Shown here in pieces: positions 7,935 through 16,241 of a stretch of DNA of 64,000 nt. The position numbers and the translations under genes are program-made. Where the stretch lies: the NCBI GenBank assembly GCA_050699815.1, contig JBOHFT010000004.1, positions 1-64,000 of the forward strand, given 5' to 3'. The first letter of the stretch is position 1; the number at the start of each line of letters is the position of its first letter. The notes below the pieces were generated by a model that was not told where the DNA came from, searched no databases, and saw only the letters and a program-made list of their open reading frames with translations. Origin of the DNA: GCA-003244245 sp050699815 (GTDB lineage: Bacteria > Actinomycetota > Actinomycetes > Mycobacteriales > Pseudonocardiaceae).

Positions 7935-9482
7935 ATGAGTGAGCTGTCCGCAGTCGAGCTGGAGGTGTTCCGGCACGCCCTGGCCGGGGTCGCCGAGGAG
8001 ATGGGCGTCGCGCTGCGGCGCGCGGCGTACTCCCCCAACATCAAGGAACGCGCCGACTGCTCGGCGGCGGTGTTCGACCCCGACGGGCAGCTGGTCGCCC
8101 AGGCCGAGCACATCCCGGTGCACCTGGGCGCGATGCCGGCCAGCGTCCGCGCGGTGCTCGACACCTTCGGTGCGCTGCGTCCTGGCCAGCAGGTCTGCGT
8201 CAACGACCCGTATCTGGGCGGAACCCACCTGCCGGACCTGACGATCGTCGCCGCCGTCGGCTCTTCGGACGGGTTGCTCGGCTATGTGGCCAACCGCGCG
8301 CACCACGCCGACGTCGGCGGGGCGGCTCCGGGGTCCATGCCAGCGACCGCCACCGATATCGCGATGGAGGGACTCCGGATCCCGCCCATTCTGATCGCCG
8401 ACGCGGACGGGGAACGCGACGATGTGGTGCGGCTGATCGCGGCGAACTCGCGGACGCCCGGGGAGCGCCGCGGTGACCTGAGAGCGCAGTTCGCGGCCAA
8501 CTATGTTGGTGCCCGGCGGCTGGGAGAGCTTGCCGCCCGGATGGGGGCGGCGCGGCTGCCCGAGGCGATGGCGGCGGTCTGTGACTACTCCGACCGGCGG
8601 GTCCGGGCGGCGGTGCGGGAGATCCCGGACGGGTGCTACCGCAACTCCGACGTCCTGGAGATCGGTGCCGGGGTGACGATCCGCGCCGCGGTGACCGTCG
8701 CCGACGACGAGGTGACGGCCGACTTCGCCGGCACCGATCCGCAGATCCCGGTGAACTGCAATGCCGTGTTCGCGGTGACCCTGTCGTCGGCGATGTTCGT
8801 GTTCTGGATGCTGACCGACCCGGACGCGCCGCCCAACGCCGGCTGCTACCGCTCGCTGCACGTGCGCGCCCCGGAGGGCTCGGTGGTGCACGCGAGGTTT
8901 CCCGCGCCGGTCGCCGCAGGCAACGTCGAGACCAGCCAGCGGATCGTCGACGTCCTGCTCGGCTGCTTCGCCCAGGCGATTCCCGGGCGGGTGCCCGCGG
9001 CCAGCCAGGGCACGATGAACAACCTGCTCATCGGCGCCAGCGGGTTCAGCTACTACGAGACGCTGGGCGGCGGTGAGGGCGGCACCCCCAGCCGTCCCGG
9101 GATGTCCGGGGTGCACACCGGGATGACCAACACCCGCAACACCCCCGCCGAGGCGGTGGAGCTCGACTACCCGCTGCGGGTGTGGCGCTACGAGCTGCGG
9201 TCGTCGTCGGGTGGCGCGGGCCGGCATCCCGGCGGCGACGGTCTGATCCGGGAGATCGAGGCGCTGGCCGATTGCACGCTGACCGTGCAGTCCGAACGTC
9301 GGGAGCATGCGCCGTGGGGGCTCGGCGGCGGGGGTTCTGGGGCGGTGGGCCGCAACATCCTGCGCCGCGCCGACGGGACCGAGGTGGAGCTGCCCAGCAA
9401 GGGCACCTGGCCGCTGCGCCGTGGTGACCGGATCCGCATCGAGACCCCCGGTGGCGGCGGCTGGGGAGCGCCCGTCGCCTGA
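7935..9482 (+). CDS. hyuB: Hydantoinase subunit B (HyuB family)
   Basis: 515 residues from ATG 7935 (GAGGATGC upstream). The N-terminus EVFRHALAGVAEEMGVALRR and the block IKERADCSAAVFDPDGQLVA are hallmarks of HyuB, followed by NDPYLGGTHLPDLT, and the Gly-rich C-terminus GDRIRIETPGGGGWG is also diagnostic. It is the partner of HyuA in an ATP-dependent ring-opening hydrolase complex. No transporter or racemase gene lies beside the pair, so its physiological substrate is open. It ends 22 bp from the convergent regulator gene. Confidence 0.9.
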   Translation: MSELSAVELEVFRHALAGVAEEMGVALRRAAYSPNIKERADCSAAVFDPDGQLVAQAEHIPVHLGAMPASVRAVLDTFGALRPGQQVCVNDPYLGGTHLPDLTIVAAVGSSDGLLGYVANRAHHADVGGAAPGSMPATATDIAMEGLRIPPILIADADGERDDVVRLIAANSRTPGERRGDLRAQFAANYVGARRLGELAARMGAARLPEAMAAVCDYSDRRVRAAVREIPDGCYRNSDVLEIGAGVTIRAAVTVADDEVTADFAGTDPQIPVNCNAVFAVTLSSAMFVFWMLTDPDAPPNAGCYRSLHVRAPEGSVVHARFPAPVAAGNVETSQRIVDVLLGCFAQAIPGRVPAASQGTMNNLLIGASGFSYYETLGGGEGGTPSRPGMSGVHTGMTNTRNTPAEAVELDYPLRVWRYELRSSSGGAGRHPGGDGLIREIEALADCTLTVQSERREHAPWGLGGGGSGAVGRNILRRADGTEVELPSKGTWPLRRGDRIRIETPGGGGWGAPVA

Positions 9483-9504
9483 CGCAACGACCAGCGCCGT
9501 GGGG

Positions 9505-10665
9505 TCAGATTCGTGTCGTTGTTATCTTCCGTGCCTGGCGGGCCAGCGCAGCGAAGTCTGGTCCCGGCCTGGTCTCCAGGTCCCGGGCTAGGGGGGCTAG
9601 TGCGGTGCGGGCGACACCGGAGCGCAACGGGACCACCGCCTCGATCGCCTGCGCGGCCAGCCGGGCAGCGTCAGGCTCGCCGGCGAGCAGATGCACCCGG
9701 GCCACGGTGATGCCCGCCAGCAAGCCGTCACGCCCATGGTTGCCCTGGGCGAAGGTCCGCACGGAGACCGCAGCCATCGGCTCGGCGATATCGAGCGCGC
9801 CCAGATGCAGATGCACCGAAGAGGTCACGGAATCCATGACTGCACGCTGGTGGAGGGACGGCGGATCCCAGCCATCCCGGCTGCGCGCCAGCTCCGACCG
9901 CACCCGGCGGGCCGCCACCGCAGAGCCCGGATCCGCCAGCTGCGCCTGAGCCAGGGCCGACACCACCACCAGCTGGGAACGCAGCGGCGCAACACGCGGA
10001 TCATCACCCGGTGCGTTGGCCAGGTGCAGCTCAGCCAGCTGCGTCAGCTTCAGCGCATTGTTAGGCTGATCCCGGCCGATCAGCATCATCGCGGCATAGT
10101 GCAGGGCATACGAGGCCCGGTAGCTGTCCCCGGCCTCGATCGCCAGCTCCACCGCCCGGGTGAAATGCTGGTACGCCAGCACCGGCGCGTAACTATCGTG
10201 GCAGCAGTACGCCGCGATGACGTGCAGATCCGCGAGTTCGGACAGCAGGGCCTGGCGAGCGGCATCCGATGCGTCTGCGGCCAGGCAGCGATCGGCCCAG
10301 TCCGCCAGCGAGCAGGCCGGCCCGGCCTGGCCGCCCACGGTCCGGGCGACATCGGCGACAGCTCTGGTCAGGTCATGGATCGCCTTGATGTCAGCTCGCC
10401 CGATCCGCGAAGGGACGGCCAGTGCCTGACCCGCCGCCACGGCGGGGCTCGGCTGCCCCGGCCCGGGGATGGCCGGGCCGAACAGCGCCACCCCGGCCAC
10501 CGTGACCAGGTGCTGGAACTGGCGTCTCAGCACGTCCGCCTCGTCCTCCTCACTCGGCGCAGAGACCGGGCTGTCCCCAGGATGTTCACTGTAGGACAGC
10601 CCCATCGCCCCGCGGGAGACACCGAGCCCGGTGCAGATGCGCTCGAGCACGTCATACGCCTGCAC
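9505..10665 (-). pseudogene. XRE-type regulator with TPR-like domain, 5' end damaged
   Basis: 386 codons from an internal GTG. The conserved region includes YDVLERICTGLGVSRGAMGL, the end of a helix-turn-helix domain, then a long alpha-helical TPR-like region typical of actinomycete regulators of this type. Reading upstream in the same frame, the recognition-helix segment SQSEVSEIIKGR is present, but a TAG at about 10730-10732 blocks the frame before helix 1 and no start codon lies between. The DNA-binding domain is therefore incomplete. Either the gene is decayed, or it makes an N-terminally truncated protein from GTG 10665. The divergent gene at 10781 is also damaged at its 5' end. Confidence 0.6.
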
Positions 10666-10780
10666 CTGACGGCCCTTGATGATCTCTGAGACCTCGCTCT
10701 GGCTCTGCGTGAACCCGCCCGCATCGTGGCGCTACGGATTGACGGAGATACCATCGGCGTATGCGTAGTGATCGCCACCG

Positions 10781-11285
10781 TTGCTGCCGATCCTGCGCTC
10801 CCGCACCCAGGCGGGTGTGCTGACGGTGCTGCTGCGGCCGCACGCTGGGTCGGGCCCGGCTGGTGCGCGCGGGCAGCGGGCCGTTGGTGGCGGCGCTGGC
10901 CGAGGTCATGCTGCGCGCGTTCGGCCCGCTGCAGATCATCGCCGAGGAGTTCGGCGCGGCAGCCGCCGAGCTGGACGCAGCGGTAGCGGAGCTGGCGATG
11001 TTCGGATCCTGGGCGGCGCGCTATCGCGGCGAACCAGGAGCGGAGCCGGCAGACCTCGACGTCCTCGTCGTGGTCACCAGCGGGGGGCTGGACCGCGGGC
11101 CGCTCTACACCGCCGCCGACCGGGCCCAGCAGCGGCTCGGCCGTCCAGTCAATCCCACGGTCATCACCACCGACCGGTGGGCGCGCCGAGGCACGGGGCG
11201 GGACCGGTTCATCGATGAGATAGCCTCCCGGCCGATCGTGCCGGTGCCACTCGTGAGCAAGGAGTGCGGGCTGACGCGCGGCTGA
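10781..11285 (+). pseudogene. wHTH-nucleotidyltransferase gene with internal deletion and frameshift
   Basis: Two frames are needed. The first (from TTG 10781) gives LPILRSRTQAGVLTVLL, the usual start of an ArsR-like winged helix fused to a nucleotidyltransferase. The second gives RTLGRARLVRAGSGPL and then the nucleotidyltransferase core AMFGSWAARYRGEP...DLDVLVV, with GS and DxD metal-binding residues. The recognition helices between them are missing, so a deletion of about 30 codons plus a frameshift is the simplest reading. The C-terminal 140 residues could still be made from GTG 10863. Minimal nucleotidyltransferases often act as antitoxins, but no HEPN partner is present. Confidence 0.6.
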
Positions 11286-11301
11286 CCCTTCCGCTGGCTG
11301 C

Positions 11302-11784
11302 TCATCCCCGCTGGGCGGCGAGGGCGAGGTCGACTGCGTGGTGCGGACTGGTGGCAGGGGTGATCGGGTCCGGTAGCGGGCTGCCGTTGTGGGCGAGGAT
11401 GGTCCAGCCGCCGAGGGTGATCACGGGGATTCCGCCGCGCCGCTTGGCCAGGGCGATCTCGGACAGGGTGCCCCAGGAGCCGCCGATGGCGATCACGGCA
11501 TCGGCGGACCAGACGATGACCGCGTTGCGGGCCTCGCCCAGGTTGGTGACGATCACCGCGGAGAGGTCTGGGCAGGCATCCTCGGCGGTGTCGTTGGGGC
11601 GCACGCCGATCACGAGGCCGTTCTCGGCGCGGGCACCGGCAGCGGCAGCGGCCATGACACCGGTGCCGCCGCCGCAGATGACGACGGCACCAGCCCTGGC
11701 GAGTAGCCGTCCTACTTCGTAGGCGTGGGTCCTGTCCTCGTCGGTGCAGTGGCGGGGTCCACACACCGCGACCTGCACGGGCAT
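11302..11784 (-). CDS. TIGR00725/LOG-like Rossmann-fold protein
   Basis: 160 residues from ATG 11784, with GAGGGA upstream on the minus strand. VVICGGGTGVMAAAAAGA and AVIAIGGSWGTLSEIALA are the two nucleotide-binding loops of the SLOG/lysine-decarboxylase-like superfamily (TIGR00725 branch). The PGGxGTxxE motif of cytokinin phosphoribohydrolases is changed to GGSWGTLSE. Relatives bind nucleotides or nucleotide-derived signals, and in conflict systems SLOG domains act as sensors. This copy lies in a cluster of damaged defence-like genes, but a housekeeping role is equally possible. Confidence 0.75.
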   Translation of the reverse strand: MPVQVAVCGPRHCTDEDRTHAYEVGRLLARAGAVVICGGGTGVMAAAAAGARAENGLVIGVRPNDTAEDACPDLSAVIVTNLGEARNAVIVWSADAVIAIGGSWGTLSEIALAKRRGGIPVITLGGWTILAHNGSPLPDPITPATSPHHAVDLALAAQRG

Positions 11785-11848
11785 ACGCGAGTCCCTCTTC
11801 CCGCCAAAGGTGAGTCAGGTGGTGGAGCCCGGCTTCACTCCTGCCGGG

Positions 11849-12058
11849 GCGGCGGGGCTGCTGGCGTCCGGCGATCAGGGTGAACACGTCATCGCGGGCA
11901 CCCAGCAGGCTGGTGAAGACCATGGCGGGCGGGTCGATCTGGTAGCGCCGGGCGGTCTCGGCGACGTCGGCGGTCATCTGGTCGAGCACGTCGTCATCGA
12001 CGTTGGTGGCCGCGCTCCAGCGCCGGAACTGGGCGGATTCCTCCTGGCTGCGCTGGCC
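11849..12058 (-). pseudogene. Internal fragment of an XRE-family regulator
   Basis: The minus-strand frame reads ...ESAQFRRWSAATNVDDDVLD followed by QMTADVAETARRYQIDPP and LLGARDDVFTLIAGRQQPRR. This is the characteristic middle segment of a widespread actinomycete XRE regulator. The N-terminal helix-turn-helix is absent beyond 12058. The C-terminal TPR part is lost after 11849, where the sequence becomes non-homologous. It is a relic without a start codon. Confidence 0.6.
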
Positions 12059-12070
12059 GCTTCCCCTAGT

Positions 12071-12169
12071 TTAGCCGTGGGTCAGCACCTGCGCTGGCAG
12101 GCCGCCCGGGAACACGGCGGGTCCGACCTGCTCGGCCTGGCCGCCTACCGGGCCGACCTGCCGGTGTAA
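12071..12169 (+). pseudogene. 3' fragment of an unidentified gene
   Basis: A short plus-strand frame ending HLRWQAAREHGGSDLLGLAA then YRADLPV and a stop. It reads like the C-terminus of a soluble protein cut off at its 5' side, where it meets the XRE fragment on the other strand. No family is recognised. Confidence 0.3.
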
Positions 12170-12208
12170 CCCATCCGGGGGAAGCGCACGGTATCCTGGC
12201 GAGGCTGT

Positions 12209-12628
12209 GTGGTTCTGGTGGCCGGATGGCAGGGCAAGATGATGACGGAGCGGGTCGCTCGGCTTGGCCTGTGCATTGCGGCGGGCTGTGACGCCGACGC
12301 TGAGGAACTGGCTGAGCTGGCTGTGCAGCTGCGTGAGCAGCTGCTGGAGCTGGACATCGAGCGGGCTGATCCGGTAACCGCAGGTCAGGCGCCGCCCGGC
12401 ACGCGCGCCGGGGAGATTGTCGTCGCGGGCGCGCTGACCGTCATGCTGGCCGTGTCCAGGAAGCTCCTCACTGCGCTCACCGAGGTGGTGCAGTCGTGGG
12501 TCTCCCTCAGCGGCGGGCGCAGCGTGAAGCTTGAGCTCGACGGCGATGTGCTGGAGGTCACCGGGATCACCCGGCGAGACCAGCGTGAGCTGATCCAGGC
12601 CTGGATCGACCGGCACACCGACCGGTGA
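12209..12628 (+). CDS. Effector-associated constant component 1 (EACC1) protein
   Basis: 139 residues (GTG 12209; in-frame ATGs at 12239 and 12242 give a shorter form). The order is an N-terminal helical acidic segment ELAELAVQLREQLLELDIE, a central hydrophobic helix (GALTVMLAVSRKLLTALTEV, one possible membrane-embedded segment), then the basic/beta SGGRSVKLELDGDVLEVTGI block and a C-terminal helix. This is the layout of EACC1, an adaptor found in actinobacterial NTP-dependent conflict systems next to caspase, trypsin or CHAT effectors. Its stop overlaps the GTG of the caspase-like gene by 4 bp, so the two were one functional unit. The effector is truncated, so this copy may now be orphaned. 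Confidence 0.7.
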   Translation: MVLVAGWQGKMMTERVARLGLCIAAGCDADAEELAELAVQLREQLLELDIERADPVTAGQAPPGTRAGEIVVAGALTVMLAVSRKLLTALTEVVQSWVSLSGGRSVKLELDGDVLEVTGITRRDQRELIQAWIDRHTDR

Positions 12629-13056
12629 GCGGCATGAGAGCCGCGCTGCTGGTCGGCTGCTCTGAGTATACGGACTCAAGGTTCGGGCAGCTGCCGGCGT
12701 CAGTCCAGGACGTCGACGCGTTGACTCGCGTGCTCGGCGACCAGACGATTGGTGATTTCACCGTAGACAGGCGGTTCAATGAGCCGTCGGGGGAGGTCAG
12801 CGAGCAGATCGAGAAATTCTTTGCCGACCGCAGGCCCGATGATCTGTTGCTGCTCTATTTCTCGTGCCACGGGGTCCTGGATCCCCGAGGACGGCTGTAC
12901 TTCGTGCTAGTCACACAGCTGATGAGCCCCGGTCAGACGGGTGTGGAGCAGTCCTGCCGGGTCCGACTCTCCGGTTGCTCTCGATCCGCCACGATGTCAC
13001 TGATCGGGCTCGGCCCACAGCGCGGCGACCGGCACTGCGGTGATCCGTTCCGCTAG
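12625..13056 (+). pseudogene. Caspase-like (peptidase C14 fold) effector, truncated
   Basis: Begins MRAALLVGCSEYTDSRF (after GTG 12625, or ATG 12634), followed by LPASVQDVDALTRVLGD and DDLLLLYFSCHGVLDPRGRL, which contains the catalytic His of the SCHG motif. The homology stops near 12905, just after LYFV. The segment that should hold the catalytic Cys (typically DCCFSG) and all downstream domains are missing, and the remaining 50 codons look random. The fragment cannot be an active protease. It is coupled to the EACC1 gene by a 4-bp overlap, as in caspase-type conflict operons. Confidence 0.65.
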
Positions 13057-13094
13057 CGGAAAGATCCACCGGCCGGTGTTCAGGACAGCGCCCG

Positions 13095-13583
13095 CTACAC
13101 AGTGTCACCGCCCCGGCGCTCCGGCGCGCGATCGGGGTCAGCTCGGTGACCCGGCGTGAGGTGCGATCCGCTGGCCGCGGGTGAGTGCCCGGCCGGGGAC
13201 GCGGTGAGCAGGCTGCGGTCGGCGGGGCTGAGGTGGTCCAGGTCGTCGGCGTCGGCAAGCTGGGACGGGGTGCACCCGTGGCCGTAGGTGGCGGCCAGCC
13301 CGGCCAGGTAGCGCAGGCTGGGTGGGGCACCGCCGTGCGGCCAGGTCTCGTATTCGCTGACGCGGTGGTCCGACAGCCTGGACCCGGGATGGATGGTGTT
13401 GTACCGCTGCGCCACCTTCCACTGCGGCCACCCCAGGGCGTGCCGCCAGGCCACCCGAGGCCGCAGGTTCAACCGGCGGCCCCTCTCGACGGCGATCTGG
13501 GCGACCGAGCACCCCAGACCACGCATCCGGTCCCGGAGCTGATCACGCTCGGCTTTCGCCGAAGCCCCGGCGTTCCTGCGCAT
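13095..13583 (-). CDS. XRE-like helix-turn-helix regulator
   Basis: About 162 residues from ATG 13583, chosen because the family begins MRRNAGASAKAERDQLRDRM. It contains VAWRHALGWPQWKVAQRYNT and RLSDHRVSEYETWPHGGAPP, a helix-turn-helix region of a known actinomycete type, then LRYLAGLAATYGHGCTPSQL and DADDLDHLSPADRSLL. Family members usually continue with a long C-terminal sensing domain. This one ends soon after the DNA-binding part in a low-complexity Pro/Arg tail, so a 3' truncation is likely. DNA binding is probable, the target unknown. Confidence 0.55.
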   Translation of the reverse strand: MRRNAGASAKAERDQLRDRMRGLGCSVAQIAVERGRRLNLRPRVAWRHALGWPQWKVAQRYNTIHPGSRLSDHRVSEYETWPHGGAPPSLRYLAGLAATYGHGCTPSQLADADDLDHLSPADRSLLTASPAGHSPAASGSHLTPGHRADPDRAPERRGGDTV

Positions 13584-13999
13584 CGCCCACCCCCGCTGAG
13601 TTCGCGTGTCGTACCGAAGTCGCCGCAAAACGGTAGCCCCGAGCCGGCCGGGCACAGCAGTCCATCAGCCGTACCGACGGGCAGCTCTGCGCTCCCTGGC
13701 CTGTGTCCGCCCAGGTCAGCGTGACCACGATGGGCGGGAGAAAGTTCCCGTTCACAATGGCACTGGTCCAGCTCATCGAGTCGTGAACCGGGCCGGAGGC
13801 GGGCAGCCAGGCCGGTCTTCACCGCCGTGAACTCGACAGTGACGACGTTCCCGGTAGGGCGAAACGTCGGCGGCGTCGAGTTCACGGGCCGCACCCATCG
13901 GTGGCTGGCCCAGCAAGCGCGCAACCTGCTGATGGACTCCAGTACGGCCCAGGGTTGGCAGGCACGCGGCGATAGGTCAAGATCAGGGTGTGGTTGCTT
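13584..13999. other. Region without a convincing gene
   Basis: Several short frames exist on both strands, including one on the minus strand starting MSWTSAIVNGNFLPPIVV, but none has a ribosome binding site or recognisable domain. The stretch is probably composed of degraded pieces, like its neighbours. Confidence 0.4.
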
Positions 14000-14110
14000 G
14001 ACGCACTGCGGGCACTGGGCGGCCCCGGGTTCCCGGCGCACTACCCCACCGAGGATGCCGCGCTGGACGCAGCAGCAGCGCAGGGGTGGCGGGTCGGCCC
14101 GGGTCGGGGT
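14000..14110 (+). pseudogene. Short gene fragment overlapping the methyltransferase 3' end
   Basis: One plus-strand frame reads LDALRALGGPGFPAHYPTED then AALDAAAAQGWRVGPG with strong coding character. It has neither start nor stop of its own and merges into the antisense of the methyltransferase gene near 14110. I take it as an internal fragment of another gene brought next to the graspetide cluster. Family unknown. Confidence 0.35.
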
Positions 14111-15279
14111 GTTAGTGACCAGGTGTGGGGGCTGGTGGGGGTGTCCAGCCAGACGCGCTGATGGTTGCCGGTGACGGTGAGACCGAGGCGGTTCCAGCCG
14201 GGCTGGCCGAGCCTGGTCCACAAGGTGTGGGTGTCTTCGATGATCTGCCATACCTGGCGTGGGCCCGCTTCACGGACCTGGTGGGTGCCGTGGTCATCAG
14301 CGAGGGTCACCTCGGCCCAGGATCCGTCCCCGATGATGATGGAGGTGACGGTGGGCTGGTAGTTCTCATCGGGACGGCCGTAGCCCAGAGCGATCTCGGT
14401 ACCGAGCTCGAAGCTGGCGAGGAACCACAGCACCAGTGATTCCCAGGGGGTCCGGGGATTCAGGGTGGTGGTGCGCTGGCCGGGTTGGCTGGTGGGGTGC
14501 CGCCGGGGCCGGGGCCGCTCGGTGCTCTGGGCAGTGGGGTGGTGGCGCAGGTCCATGAAGGCGGCGTAGGTCGCATCGAAGTGGCCTTCGGCGCGGTCGG
14601 GGTAGCGGGTGAGGCGCACCAGGCTGCCCGCGCCCCGCGCGGTCTTGAGATCGGCCAGGATGAGCCCCCCGGGGCGGGTCTGCTCGACCCACGCCCACGG
14701 GATGGCGGGGACCGCGCAGGTGGCGATGATCCGGTCGAACGGGGCGTGCTCGGCTAGCCCGGCCGCGCCATCGGCGCTGACCAGGGTGGGGTGGTAGCCG
14801 ATACGGGCTAGCCGGTGCCGGGCCAGCTCGACCAGATCAGGCTCCACGTCGATGGAGAACACGTGGGCGTCGCCGAGGCGGTGGGCGAGCAGGGCCGCGT
14901 TGTACCCGGTGCCGGTGCCGATCTCCAGCACCCGGTCTCCGTCACACACGTCGAGGGTTTCCAGCATGCGGGTCATCAGCCCCGGCATGCTGGAGGACGA
15001 GCGCAGGCTGCCCGATCCCGGAGGATCGGCCACCGCAGTCAGCAGCGCGGTGTTGGAGTACACCTGATCGAGCCACTCCCGCCGGCCCTGGTCGGTCGTG
15101 GTGTCCAGCCGATGCCACGACCCGTCGGGGTCCCGCCGTAAGACATCGGGCACGAGTTCGTGGCGTGGCACCGAGCGGATCGCCTCCCGCCACGGCGCCG
15201 ACCACAGCTTCCCAGCCACGACGAGGTCTTCGGCGAGCTGGTGTGCCCGATCCAGCCATTCCTCGGTGCGTACGGTCAT
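14041..15279 (-). CDS. Protein L-isoaspartyl-type O-methyltransferase of a graspetide cluster
   Basis: 412 residues. It contains the PIMT N-terminal block (SNTALLTAV), SAM motif I in DRVLEIGTGTGYNAALLAHR, motif II DAHVFSIDVEPDLV and a post-I region ATCAVPAIPWAWVEQTRPGG. A C-terminal extension of about 180 residues distinguishes RiPP-associated PIMTs from housekeeping Pcm. In aspartimidylated graspetides such as fuscimiditide, the homologous enzyme methylates an Asp in the crosslinked peptide, which then cyclises to aspartimide. Its start overlaps the ATP-grasp stop by 4 bp. The last ~25 residues (Pro/Arg then Ala/Ser-rich) look like read-through into a foreign fragment, so the 3' end may be altered. 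Confidence 0.85.
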   Translation of the reverse strand: MTVRTEEWLDRAHQLAEDLVVAGKLWSAPWREAIRSVPRHELVPDVLRRDPDGSWHRLDTTTDQGRREWLDQVYSNTALLTAVADPPGSGSLRSSSSMPGLMTRMLETLDVCDGDRVLEIGTGTGYNAALLAHRLGDAHVFSIDVEPDLVELARHRLARIGYHPTLVSADGAAGLAEHAPFDRIIATCAVPAIPWAWVEQTRPGGLILADLKTARGAGSLVRLTRYPDRAEGHFDATYAAFMDLRHHPTAQSTERPRPRRHPTSQPGQRTTTLNPRTPWESLVLWFLASFELGTEIALGYGRPDENYQPTVTSIIIGDGSWAEVTLADDHGTHQVREAGPRQVWQIIEDTHTLWTRLGQPGWNRLGLTVTGNHQRVWLDTPTSPHTWSLTPRPGPTRHPCAAAASSAASSVG

Positions 15280-16241
15280 GGGCCTACTCCTTCGGTGAGC
15301 GCATCAGCGAGAGCGGTCGTGATGGGCGCCCCGGTATGAGCTTCGAGCCAGAAATACTGTCCCGCACTGTTCGACTCGAGGAAAACCCAGCGCTCCTCTG
15401 TGTCGATAGCGAAATCGACCGCGGCGTAGGTGAGACCCATTCTCGCCATATAGTCGTGGAGTGGTTTTTCTATCTCGGGCGGGGTGTCGATCAATTCGTA
15501 GTTCAGCGCGGGATAGTCCGCTCGCCAGTCCACCCGGGATGCCTGCGAGCCAGCCCGGATCACGATGGTGAATAAGCGCTCGCCCACCACAACCACCCGC
15601 GCCTCGTAAATCTTGTCGACCCACTGCTGAACTTGGGTGGCGGTAGAGTCTATTCCGGACAGATCGGCGAGATCGCTCGATTTTAGGCGATGGGTGAAAG
15701 CCACCGTGAGCGCGCCGCCTTCGGTGACCGAGTTGGGCCCGAGCGATTTGCGCACCACCCCGGTGGGGCTTGCCGTGGCAAAACGCCGGACCGCGTCCGG
15801 GCTGTTGGTGATCACCGTGGCGGCGGTGGTCAGCCCGCAGCGCGCCGCGAGGGCCAGTTGCAGCGGCTTGTAGGCCGCGTCGGCGCTGCGGTTGGGGTGG
15901 TTGACCCACAGCACATCGAGGCTGGCCAGGACCCCGCCGAGTCCGAGACGGGCCTCGCGGTGCGCGTAGGCACGCTCGACCTCGGTCATGCCCTCAGGGA
16001 AGCTGAACGCCCCCGGATGCCGGCACCAGATTGATCTGATCTCGCTCAACTCCACCGTGCGGTGCGGAGTCCGCAGTAGTCCCCTCCAGTGACCGTCACC
16101 GTCCAGGAATGCTTCCAGCGTTAAGGTGCGGGGGAACCAGCTGGTGTCGGCGCGGAAGACCGGGACATCTCGTTCGGTCAGCTCGCGGACCACGGCATCG
16201 ACAGGGACGTCATTGTTTTCCGCGAGAATGACGACGGTCAC
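15276..16241 (-). CDS. ATP-grasp ribosomal peptide maturase (graspetide ligase, TgmB-like)
   Basis: 321 residues from ATG 16241. The N-terminal domain is MTVVILAENNDVPVDAVVRE; the middle has the SIWCRHPGAF and LWVNHPNRSADAAYKPLQL blocks typical of microviridin/graspetide ligases. The ATP-grasp core follows, with VVRKSLGPNSV, VDKIYEARVVVVGERLFTIV and the metal-binding end DFAIDTEERWVFLESNSAGQ. It uses ATP to activate Asp or Glu side chains of the precursor and join them to Ser/Thr hydroxyls (esters) or Lys (amides). It overlaps the precursor stop (16238-16241) and the methyltransferase start by 4 bp each, indicating coupled translation. Cytosolic. The best match is the actinobacterial TIGR04187 type. 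Confidence 0.9.
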   Translation of the reverse strand: MTVVILAENNDVPVDAVVRELTERDVPVFRADTSWFPRTLTLEAFLDGDGHWRGLLRTPHRTVELSEIRSIWCRHPGAFSFPEGMTEVERAYAHREARLGLGGVLASLDVLWVNHPNRSADAAYKPLQLALAARCGLTTAATVITNSPDAVRRFATASPTGVVRKSLGPNSVTEGGALTVAFTHRLKSSDLADLSGIDSTATQVQQWVDKIYEARVVVVGERLFTIVIRAGSQASRVDWRADYPALNYELIDTPPEIEKPLHDYMARMGLTYAAVDFAIDTEERWVFLESNSAGQYFWLEAHTGAPITTALADALTEGVGP

